This document shows, piece by piece, positions 12,015 through 21,759 of a DNA stretch of 64,000 bases. This stretch comes from Agaricus subrufescens (lineage: Eukaryota; Basidiomycota; Agaricomycetes; Agaricales; Agaricaceae). The translations under genes were made by a program, and so were the position numbers. The number at the start of each line of letters is the position of its first letter. Position 1 is the stretch's first letter. Where the stretch lies: assembly GCA_029945375.1 (NCBI GenBank), contig CM057058.1:1984001-2048000 (forward strand), in the 5' to 3' direction. The notes below the pieces were generated by a model, which had not been told where the DNA came from, ran no database searches, and saw nothing but the letters and a program-made list of their open reading frames with translations.

Positions 12015-12868
12015 AGTGGGTGACTCTCCGTAACTCTAAACTATAGATTTATAGGTTCTAAATGTTTCTAGATTATATTTTTCAAACTCCGCAATCTATG
12101 CAGAAATTTATTGAACCGTAACGCATGTATGTAGACTAGATAATAGATATAGACATAGCCATTGCCGTACAAGGGCTTGATCCGTGTTTGGATTGATAAG
12201 CGTGTCAACCTTGATCACGACGATCTGAATGAACTTTTTGCGACTCAACAAATCCAAGACACTTATTTTCATTAACTACTAGCCTTGGAGGACAAAGAAG
12301 ATGATTCGGTGCTAACAGTTAGTTGTATTCATCGATCAAGAAACATGTGCTATCCAAAACGAGCGTCGGGCTCGCACCTGCCAGCACCTCATCCGAGCGG
12401 ATCTCTTACCCAACCCCTGGTATCTGACACCATGGCTCATCACGTATGACCAGCGCAATGAATGCGCCTTTATCATGACCATGGGCCTCAATTTTCAAAC
12501 ATTTCAATTAATTCTCGAAACTGCCTTTGAGCGGTTATGGAACCAGTCTTAATCATCATAAATGAGACGTATGTAGCTAGTGCAAAACATCAGTGTACGC
12601 AGGGGACTATCAACACACGGATGATGATCAATTGGTAATCAGACCCTGAGTCCTTTCTAGGTGTTGATCCGAAAATGTATTGGTTGAGTGTGTGAAATTA
12701 TGACATACCGTAAGAAAGTTTAGAAAGGCCTTCAAGTCTGCAGTTTTCTAGATTTTTAAGATCCGCTGGCACAGTTACTTGATATATCCATCGGCATCTC
12801 CGGCATGTAGTTTAGAATCTATAAATTTATAGAAATATATTATCTAGAGTTACGGAGAGTCGTCCACT
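12015..12868. mobile_element. Non-autonomous DNA transposon (MITE-like, PIF/Harbinger-related) with inverted termini
   Basis: The two ends form an inverted repeat. The left end starts AGTGGGTGACTCTCCGTAAC (12015), and the reverse complement of the right end starts AGTGGACGACTCTCCGTAAC (12868). The first 23 bases agree except at two positions. Subterminal sequences share AT-rich words (TTTATAG, TAGATT, TTCTAAA). The element is 854 bp, too short for a full transposase, but carries a piece of a transposase-like frame (12319-12552). No convincing target-site duplication is visible next to the ends. Confidence 0.65.
12319..12552 (+). pseudogene. N-terminal fragment of a Harbinger-like transposase
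   Basis: Inside the 854-bp element one frame reads without a stop for 77 codons. It contains IRADLLPNPW, TPWLITYDQRNECAFI, MTMGLNFQTF and LILETAFERLW, then a stop at 12550-12552. This resembles the segment before the DDE domain of PIF/Harbinger-like transposases common in Agaricomycetes (pattern LTR.DLLP.P...TPW..L...Q.DRAFITTMGFD..TF..IL..GF...W). No catalytic DDE part follows, so it is a relic. A possible 3' splice site (CTAACAG) directly precedes it. Recognition is from memory of the family pattern, not from a search. Confidence 0.6.
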
Positions 12869-13262
12869 GTCATAGTAGCGGACTTCCTTAAAGGTGCTAT
12901 TATCACAAGGAAGGATACTAAGTGCGGCTAGAGCTGGCAAACAGCGGGAACGAATCATCATATCATGGTATTGATACGTTTTATCTCCTCCCCCTAGTGT
13001 TCTATTGCGGAAGGTCCCTTCATATACGTTTTAATCCTCCGCTATAGTCTTTTCATAGCTATCTCATTCACGCGCGATTTGCAATCTTAACATGGAAGAA
13101 GAACTTCTATAGAATTCACCGCAATGGTTCTCACCTCCCAACCTCGAAAGTACTCATAATCATGATGACATTACTAATTAAGCAGGTCTCTAACGGAGAA
13201 TAATAACCAAAAAAAGTCCAAACAACTCGCACAATTAGGAGGGGGGGGTAAAAAAAGAGTAA
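12869..13262. other. Gene-free region right of the transposon relic
   Basis: About 390 bp downstream (3') of the SET-domain gene. It holds a G run (about 13242-13249) and poly-A/T tracts and no coding signal. Confidence 0.4.
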
Positions 13263-14623
13263 TCACTCTACGTCTGCAGATTTCTCCGCAGCCTCTTGCT
13301 GCTCCATCCCCTTCTGCAAATCTTCAAACTCTACTTTACTCTCATCTTTTCCTTCTTCATCGCCAAGCCTCTCCTCCTCCGTCAGGGTTTTACCCTCCTC
13401 TTTACACCGGTCACAGGGGCAAGAGAATTTCCATCCACGAGCCAACTCGAAGCGCCTTCGCCTCCTAGCATCGGTGATGCTCTCACTTTCGTGAGTGGAG
13501 ACGTCAACATATGCCACGGTTATCTCATCGCCCTTTTTGATGTCCTTGGAAGCCACAACGTGTAGTTCAGTGGTTCCAGCGGGGAAAGTAAGGGTAGCGC
13601 TCGGTGCACACGAGTGGTTGGCATAAGACGAGAGGATGTAGAACGCAGCGCCAATTTGTTTTTGGGTACCCAGGGTAGTACGAGTCTTTTCTTGGTCTTC
13701 CGGACGAGCTGTAGGTTCAGGCTGCCAAAAAAAAAAGCATCAGTCATCCGCCTGATCACGATCATAGCAAAGTTCTACCGACCTTGTCGTCTCTGCTGCC
13801 TACACCGATGGCATTGTACGACATCTTGCCAGCCAACGTGGCATATCTCTCTTTGGTCACAAATTGTTCAAGACCTGGAAGAGTCTTCTGAAGTACATCC
13901 GCTATCAACGGCAACTCTTCCTCAGACGGCTCTACCTCCAACAACCTAAGTCTCTCCATGTGATCTACAAGCATATAATCCCCTTCGTCAGCGGTCGTGA
14001 AATCGTTAACCTTTTTAGGTGGTTCCTTCTTGGCCAGCTTAGCGGTCTCAACTGCAACTTGCCTAGCAATGAACCGGGCAATCAAGAGAGGTCCAGCGCG
14101 CTTTTCGCTCTTGACGTATTCTACGAATTTTGTTTGAGCACCCTTTCTAGCTCCATTGTCGATGTCCTCTACTGCTGGCAATTCCGGGGGTAAGGGGGAG
14201 TCAAGTGTGAAGAGGAGAGACGTAGATTGGGCTTTGGATGTGCTGAAGCACTCCTCAGAACAATATGAGCTTCCAAGGGCATTGACGTCTTCGGGAGGGT
14301 TGATGGTAGACGGGTCGGATTCTTTAAGCTCACGGAAACAATGCGAACAATACTTCCCAGAACCTTCAAGGTCAGCGTCAAGAACAGCTACCACGGGGAA
14401 TTCCTGATCGAATACGAGGTCAGCAGAATTGGTGGAGGTGTATAGCCGAAAGATCACTTGCTTTGTAAATCGTTTCGCCAGCCGCAATGTCTTTCGTGGC
14501 AAGCATGATCCTGCGACCACTGTCATTTGACTTGATCTCAACATTCATGGACTTGGGAGGGAAATAGTTGTAGTAATCTGCGTTTGAGCTAAGCCACAGA
14601 CTCGTAAATGGAAAATCATGCAT
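13263..14623 (-). CDS. SET-domain protein (SMYD-like), probable lysine methyltransferase
   Basis: Probable protein lysine methyltransferase of the split-SET (SMYD/Set5-like) type. It starts at 14623 (MHDFPFTSLWL), and the SET N-half follows (RRIMLATKDIAAGETIYK). After a GC-AG intron comes EFPVVAVLDADLEG and a cysteine cluster (CSHC, YCSEEC) at the place of the MYND finger. A helical linker leads to the SET core: ANHSCAPSATLTF carries the cofactor-binding NHSC, and GDEITVAYVDV supplies the catalytic tyrosine. The post-SET cysteines (CPCDRC) follow, and the acidic C-terminus ends at 13263. The cysteine cluster has fewer Cys/His than a full MYND finger. It lies 250 bp downstream of TOM20 on the same strand. 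No ATG upstream of 14623 in the same frame precedes it closely. The substrate is unknown. Confidence 0.85.
14404..14461 (-). other. GC-AG intron in the SET-domain gene
   Basis: 58-nt intron read on the minus strand as exon ..TACAAA, intron GCAAGT..GATCAG, exon GAATTCCCC. Joining gives GETIYK-EFPVVAVLD, the expected family text. The length is not a multiple of three and the flanking exons lie in different frames, so it has to be removed. Confidence 0.75.
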
Positions 14624-14873
14624 GCTTACTGGAAATTCGGGCGGCGGCCTGATTGGATCGCGAAAAAATACCAAAAAAAAATTATATTAGAACATGCTAT
14701 ATGCATGCAAAGAGAAGGAAAAGCGAAAGTGACATGAGGCGGCTTGCAGCAGCAGGGAGCGACGAGGACGGTTTGTATGTAAAGCTGTTCATGCTCTTGT
14801 TTACAAGAATATGTCCTTTTTTTCCCAAAGCCCACTCTCGACTAGGTTAGAAGTTCAAAACGTAGGTTTTGAA

Positions 14874-15642
14874 TCAGAGCTTATCCCACTCGTGCGAAGA
14901 TGTTTCTGAGGGTGGTCCGCTCTGCGTTGGGCTTGTCTCATTGGACTCCGCTGCATCGAGCTCCTCTGCTGGCTTGGCTTTTGGGGATGGTGGGGTACTT
15001 ACATCCAGATTGGTTAGGTCAATGATGAGCTGAAAATCACCGGTGAGTGATGGTATGGTGGAAGGAAAAAAAAAAACGCAAACCTTGAAGATAGGTTCGG
15101 GAACAGTTTTTTGGTATATCATAATGAGTTCTACTGGTGTGGGGTAGACTCGGAGGGCCTTGTAGAATGCAACAGCAGCAGGCACGTGGAGGGAGGGGCC
15201 TGGGTATGCGCGGTGAGCGTCATTTTACTCTGCATACAGGGAGCAGGGATTGGGGCGCACCTTGTGAGGCGAGCTGCTCGCCCGTGCTGACTTGGGTCAT
15301 GAAATAAGTTTCCTTCTCCTCGGAAGTGATCGGGACAAGCTCTTGCTTGACTTGTTCCAATGCTTCCCTCAGCAATTCCGTGTTTGAAGCAGCCTCGACG
15401 GAGGCTGTCTGGGATTTTTCTTCGGCGACCGTCTTGTCGACGCGCTTTTTTTCCTTGCCTGCGGAGAAGAGACATGAGCAGCGAACGCGACGTCGGCGGT
15501 GGGTGGTGTACTTACGCAGCTTCTTGCGGAACTGGGCATCGTTTCTGCGCTTGTAGTCAAAGTAGACAAGGTAGGCCAGCACGCCGGTGGCGACGGTGGC
15601 AGCAGCGATGGCAAGGACGTTCCGCGACTTTGGACTCGACAT
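14874..15642 (-). CDS. TOM20: TOM20, mitochondrial outer-membrane import receptor
   Basis: Receptor subunit of the TOM complex; it binds mitochondrial presequences on the cytosolic face. The start at 15642 gives [17 protein letters not shown], an N-terminal membrane anchor (about residues 8-27, ending [12 protein letters not shown]), then a charged segment. The MAS20 domain follows: [51 protein letters not shown] and LIIDLTN. A disordered Ser/Pro/Glu tail ends at 14874 in HEWDKL. Three introns are inferred. The upstream in-frame ATG at 15675 is less likely because 15642 places the anchor at the very N-terminus. Divergent from PP4R3 across a 319-bp promoter region. Confidence 0.93.
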
Positions 15643-15961
15643 GTCGGTGCGAGTTACACAAGTTTGGGAGCCCAAGTTTTCCTCGCACGCTTACGTCATT
15701 CGGAAGCACCCGATCGCACGATCCTATTCGAAGTGCAATGCGCCTGGCCTGGCGGCCCACGGGTGGCGAGGGCGCTCCGACGAGCGCAGAGGGCAGTGAT
15801 TCGCGAGCATGTGAAATGTGCGCTCGGTGGGCCGGCAGGAGTGCGGGGTGTGGGTGTCTGTGGACGGGCGTGACAGGGTGGGGCGTGTGACGCGGACAGT
15901 GTTCTGTCTGGCCGTTTACGTTCATTTTTCGTTGATCACGGTGCCGCACTCTCTCGCCCCA
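15643..15961. promoter_or_regulatory. Bidirectional promoter region, TOM20 / PP4R3
   Basis: 319 bp between two divergent starts. GC-rich, with an ATF/CREB-type word TTACGTCA at 15691-15698, about 50 bp upstream of the TOM20 start. The bidirectional role is inferred from layout. Confidence 0.5.
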
Positions 15962-18900
15962 ATGAGCTCGCTCGCTGCTCAGCAGCACAAACTCTCCCTT
16001 TCCCCCCTCCCCGACGACCACACACACTCCCACACGCCCCAGCAGTCCCCCGCGGCCCCCGACATCGTCCTCGATCCCCAGCCCACACTCCCCTCCGTCT
16101 CTCCGCCGGCTTCTCGCGACCCGTCACACCCTCCGAACTCCCAAAGTGCTATTCATGATGCCACGACACTCCTCGATTCAGGAACACCACTAAATGCCTC
16201 CATGAACTCCCAAACAAAGCTGGCCGAGGCTCCCGTCATGGATCAGCAGCAGCATCAAGTCATCAAAACCGAAGGCGTAGAACCTTCACTCAACGGTGGG
16301 ACGAATGCCGCCATTGAGCTTGTAGAACACACTCCGGGAACTATCGCAATAGAAGAAGCTGTTGGAGTGGCCGAAGAGGTGGGAGAATGGGTGCAGGAAG
16401 GAGACCAGATGAAGCGAGTCAAGGTATGTTTTCTGCCCGCGTGCCTTTTGATAGCTAACCGACTAACTCCGGAATTCCACCCCCGATTCGCTGTCCAGGT
16501 CTACGAGCTAATAGGCTCACGTTGGGTAGATCAGGGGACCGCCTTCTGTTTTGGTCAATTCCAGGAGGATTCAGGCGAGGCGCTTCTCATCGCACGGTCA
16601 GAAAGGGACTTCAACGATGTCATTCTCCGGACTGTTATACGGTCTAACGACGTATATCAAAGGCAACAAGGTACTCGACCATTCTTTATCTTGTTTACTC
16701 CATCGCCGCTCCTCCATACACACCTCGTCTCTATCATCTTGATTCTTCAGTTCCCTGTTTAACTCTCAACCGGGCACTGATGCGCTGGCCTCCTAGATAC
16801 ACTCATTGTATGGACGGAACCCGATGGTGTCGATTATGCGCTAAGTTTTCAAGATCCTGACGGCTGCTCCGAAGTCTGGAATTTCATAACGGAGGTTCAA
16901 CAGCACATGAACAACGTTGGTACGTACGAGTCATTGTGCGCGTGTCCTTGATCTGACCCTACCCTTCTTCCAGAAGAGACAACAGGCCTCTCGTCGTCGC
17001 CTATCCTTGGTCCTGAGGGCTCTGTCACCACTGCGAGTATCATCCGCTCTGGACATTTACCATCCCCCCAACTTGGCATCATTGGTGAAATAGAACGTGC
17101 AATAAAGGCACTTTCACGGACACAACCTGTCAAAGAACGAATATGTGAATATATCCAGCAAGAGGTGAGTTTTAAGTGCAAGTGCGATGCTATATTTGCA
17201 CAACACACATGTCTGTCCTTCCGTGTATCACTTGTTCCCAATACACTCGTTTCATATCTCTTATTTACCTTCGTGATGGATGAACAATGCTGATGTCGAT
17301 ACGTGCTTGTTTTTTTTTTTACTTTTCAATTCCTCTGGGTGGGTAATAGGAATACATCAAATCGTTAATCGATGTCCTTCGTGCTGCCGAAGACCTGGAG
17401 AGTCTCGAAAATCTCCATGCACTATGTAGTCTCATGCAAACTATTCGTATGTTTCCGTCAACCTGAGTTTATATACACGTAATGACTTACTGACAACCTC
17501 TAGTAATGCTTAATGACCATACTCTGTATGAACATATACTGGAAGATGACATCTTCTATGGCGTCGTCGGCATGCTTGAATGTATGTGGGCTGCCATTAC
17601 ACATGTTCTAATACTTACCTATTTCCTCTCAGACGATCCTGATTTTCCCACTCATAAAGCCAACTATCGTGAATTCCTCAAACAGGCCGCTCACTTTCAC
17701 CAACCCATTCCCATCCAAGAAGACGTGATTCAAAGGAAAATCCACCACACCTATCGCCTTCAATTCCTCAAAGACGTCGTACTTGCCCGCGCCCTCGATG
17801 ACTCAACCTTCAATGTCCTCAATTCCTGTATTATCTTCAATCAGATCGATATCATAACGCATATACAATCGGACCAATTGTTTTTGAAAGAAATTGTACG
17901 GCTATTTGTAGATGAAGACGTGTTGATAGGTGGAGCCCAAAGGTATCAAATTCAGCTGCAGATGATGCAGCAGCAACAACAGATGCACCAGATGCACCAG
18001 CGGCTACAGCAGGGACCCGTTGTTATCAGTCTACCACCCGCGGAGCAAGAAGATGGCGGTGCATCAGGAGCTGGAAATGTTGGTAATGACGCAATGGGTG
18101 TGAAGAAAGAGGACGACAGTATGGATGTGGACAGTGCACCGAAACCAGTCTCGCCTCCAGTACCTACCATAATTCCTCCCACAGGTCCTCCTAGACTTCT
18201 CATGAATGGCGCCTTGACGCTCAACGGACTCTCGGGGACCCCTAACACCAGTGCTTCCAACTCGAGAACAGGAGCATACAGCTTCGCTCCTCCGGAAGAC
18301 CTTACCGAAGTTGAAATCAATCAGCGTCGCGAGGTCGTTCTACTCATCCAACAACTTTGTATCATGGGCAAAAATGTCCAACTGCCTGCTCGAATGGCAC
18401 TTTTCCGCGTCTTAGTCGATCGAGGCATTCTCTTCGCGGTTCAGTGGGCTATGAACTCACCAGAAGGTTCAGAGGTGGAGAAGCAGATGATTGCAGCCGG
18501 TGGAGAAATACTTTCAGCTCTACTGGACCATGATCTGAATGGGGTGAGAGGCCATGTATTGAAGCAGATTATGGCAATCGAGAAGGAGAGAGCCGCGGGT
18601 AAGCGTGGGGCGGAGAAGGCAGAAACCCTGTTAGAGATGGTCTGTAGGATTATGGCGAGGAGTAAGGATTTGGCAGTGCAAAGCCTTGTGGGGGATGCGT
18701 TGAAAGTGTGGATGGATATACCCAGTGAAAATATGCCACCGGGCGTAGGAGAAGCTCATGTAAGTGAAAATTTGCTCATGTCGTAAGGCTCGGCAATGCT
18801 AATCTTGTTGGACAGACTATTGGCGGTCCAAAGATGACTATGAAAAAGGACGACACCGGCACGGAGCGATTTTTGGAGTACTTCTATAAGGAGTGTGTGC

Positions 18901-20635
18901 ATATCTTATTTAGGCCATTAGTGGAGTTACCGGAGTGGAAGTCCTGCAAAGGTTTGCCTATTCTTCCGCAATTTGTGTCTTTAACTTACTTTCACTCCTA
19001 TCAGACGATGTCCTGGCATTGACGAGAGAACAATCAAACCGCTATGTTTACCTGTGCGATCTTCTGTATAATTTTATTCAACAGCATAACTTCCGGAGTA
19101 ATTTTTACGTACTGTCGTCGAACAACATACTGTCTCGTGTGGCAACACTTCTTCGAGCAAAGGATAAGTATCTTCGACATGGTACGTCATCTGTTGCACA
19201 CTCGCACCAACTCCAAGCTGATCTTCTTGTCTTGGCACATTAGCCTCGTTTCGAATATTCCGCTTGTTGCTCCGACAAAATAACACGCATATTCATGGCC
19301 TTGTCATGAAGCATGATGTGATTAAACCTATCCTCGATCTTACTCTACAAGAGTCCAGAAGGGATAACTTGTTGAGTTGTTCTTGTCAAGAATATTTCGA
19401 GAGTATGCGTCGGGTAAGGCTGTCGTGTTTTCCGTTGAGTTGATACAGGGGTTGACCAGTTCTATGACAGGATAATATGAAGGAGCTAATCAAATTTTGC
19501 ATGGTGACGCATGAAGAGGACGTACGCAAGCTTGCGGAAACGCCGTTGGGTGGACAGAGATTTGAACTGCTCATACGTAGGTATGAAATGAACAATGAGC
19601 CACCACCACCAGAGTCAGAGTCAGACAAGTAAGTTTCTACCTACTGCGTTTAGATGGATTACTGAAGGCGTGCTTCAAAGACCTGTGGATACTCGTCTCA
19701 GACCGGACCAAACTCGTTCCCTTGAGGCTGAAGAAGAAAGTTACTTCAACGCTGACGATGATGACGACGATGGCGTTCTACCCTCCATATCCCAGCAAGC
19801 TCGAGGCAGCGCTATGGGATCTCTGATCCCCATTCCCTCAGGTGGTCTCTCACCTGGGAAACTGCTTGCTACCAATTCTAGCATCAATCCACTCAAACGG
19901 AAACGTCGGGGCGATGCAGCAAATAGAGGACGTAGACCCCCACTTAGATCACCAGCGATGAGATCTTTAGTCGATTATGGGGAAGATGAGGATGAGGAGA
20001 ATTCGGAAGCGAAACGGGACGATGGTGATGGACATGATAACAAGGCACTAGATTCAAGCCCTGCGCTCGCCCCAAGTCCAATACCGATGACTGGTGGCTT
20101 GGCTGGTGGGCCACCAGGACGGCCAGTCAAGGAGGAAGACGAGGAAGAGTCAAAACTCGAGACTCTTCTACGTGGGCGAACACCAACTCCGGGTCCAAGA
20201 TCGGAATCCCCTCTGTCAGCATTAACACCTCCGGTAAGAGGTGGCAAGAGGCGACGAGTCAATGGTGAAGAGGATGATGACGATGAAATGCTTTCGAAGC
20301 TAACAAAACCCAAGAAACATCAATTCATCTTTGCATCGGCACAACAAAACAAGGTGGACCCCGTTATTGGCCCTGGTAATCAACCAAAAAATGGTGAAAC
20401 CGCGCCAAAGAAAATGAAGGTCAAAATTGGCGGATTTGCAAACACGTTGGTTAGTGGTAGCAATACATCACAGAACGCCCAACCTTCAGGCATGACTGTC
20501 GATCCTCCTTCTAATGACACTTCAAACCCACCCCAAACGGCTTCCCTCCCCTCCCCCTCTCAACCTCCGGCACCCTCACCTTCGCCCTCCCCAACGCCCT
20601 CAGATACTGGCATCAAAGACGGCGACACTGGGTGA
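15962..20635 (+). CDS. PSY2: Protein phosphatase 4 regulatory subunit 3 (Psy2/SMEK)
   Basis: Targeting subunit of PP4, which dephosphorylates checkpoint and repair substrates. A Ser/Pro/Gln-rich leader comes first. The EVH1/PH-like domain begins near 16425 (RVKVYELIGSRWVDQGTA, FCFGQFQED, LIVWTEPDG, YALSFQDPDGCSEVWNFI). The SMEK/Armadillo domain follows: EYIKSLIDVLRAAEDLESL, LHALCSLMQTI, LNDHTLYEHILEDDIFYGV, GMLEYDPDFPTHKANYREF, YRLQFLKDVVLARALDD, YNFIQQHNFRSNFYVLS. The C-terminal tail has acidic runs and basic KRKRRG/GGKRRR signals, likely nuclear. A Gln/Met/His-rich insert (about 17957-18010) interrupts the helical domain. About fourteen introns; the one at 16424-16498 is 75 nt and open in frame. 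The stop is at 20635. Identity is firm. Confidence 0.95.
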
Positions 20636-21759
20636 CCCCCTCGGTTTTCCTGAACCGGACAATCTGTACATCGTGCTTCCATAACTCATTGGTGTCCATT
20701 CCTTTAATTCGTTTTCTTTCGCTCCTTTGGTTTTTTCTGTGTGTGTGTGTTGTTTTCCTACTTATCTCTGCTTCTGCTCTTAGCCGTGCACGGACCAGTT
20801 CAACGTTACATCGTTTTCGTTCTTTTCTTTTTTTTATTATTCGACCTATGTGTTTTCCTTGTCTCCCTGCACGACGGATAGAAACGGCCCTCCTTTTTAC
20901 TAACAAGGTCAATTATTTTATACATGCACATTTTTTACAAGCTTTGCATTATCCCACTCGTGTCACAGTTTTTCAATAGATGCATTCAATTTACTACTAT
21001 TTCATGTGCAATCATCCCCTCTCTTGAGTATCAAGAACACCATGACTGAGGCGAGAAAACGGTTTTGAGAGTCGTAAAGAGGCGTACGAATAGCATTTAA
21101 ACACAACCGTATCATATTATACATGGAAGTGGGTGTGAAATGAGATATATAGAAGACACAACAGCAGCAGGAGACTAATTGAGATTCCACTGTAAAGATG
21201 TTTAATTGTCAACGGTTAGAATGAAAAAGCAGAGTGAAAGGAGAAATATTCAGCGATAGTGCGATGAAAAGTGCAATAATGGTCAAGGGAAAATAATAAA
21301 AAAAGGCAAGGCATTGATTGTGAATATTACGGAAAGCATAGGGTCAAAGAAAGGACGCAGAATAGATATACAAAAAGCAAACATGATAGACGGAGGAACA
21401 GGATCACATGTGAATGGGATAGAGCGAGGAGTAATGGGTACGAATATGATGAAGACACTATCAACGGTCCGTACAAGCAAAAAAAAAAACGAAGTATGAT
21501 ATCAAACAAGACGTTGAGTTGGACTAACCGAAGATAGACAAGGAGCAGCGAGAACCGAAGACTGGTACATAGATATATTTATTGCGAGAAATTGTGAGTG
21601 GGAATGCTTGTCGATGTGCAAATTATGCGGGCAATTGCGGTTTGTATTGCGTGGTTGGTGCGACGATTGAAAGATGATGAAGACAGGGCTTGCATCCTAC
21701 CGGGCTCTAACGGCCTCTACGGGCAGGGTTTGCAAACGCACTGTGGATAAGAATAAAGT
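20636..21759. other. Convergent intergenic region, PP4R3 / Whi3-like
   Basis: About 1.1 kb between two 3' ends. It holds pyrimidine-rich then purine-rich low-complexity sequence, consistent with two untranslated tails. No gene was recognised among short frames such as 21002-21190 minus. Confidence 0.5.

Noticed and set aside
14420..14674. N-terminal extension of the SET protein to 14674
   Set aside because: The extended frame would begin with TTG, not ATG; the first ATG in frame is at 14623.
15360..15890. 176-codon plus-strand frame over TOM20 and its promoter
   Set aside because: GC-rich antisense to TOM20 exons, Arg-rich, no domain; TOM20 on the other strand explains the region.
19975..20313. 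112-codon minus-strand Ser-rich frame inside PP4R3
   Set aside because: Antisense of the acidic tail of PP4R3.
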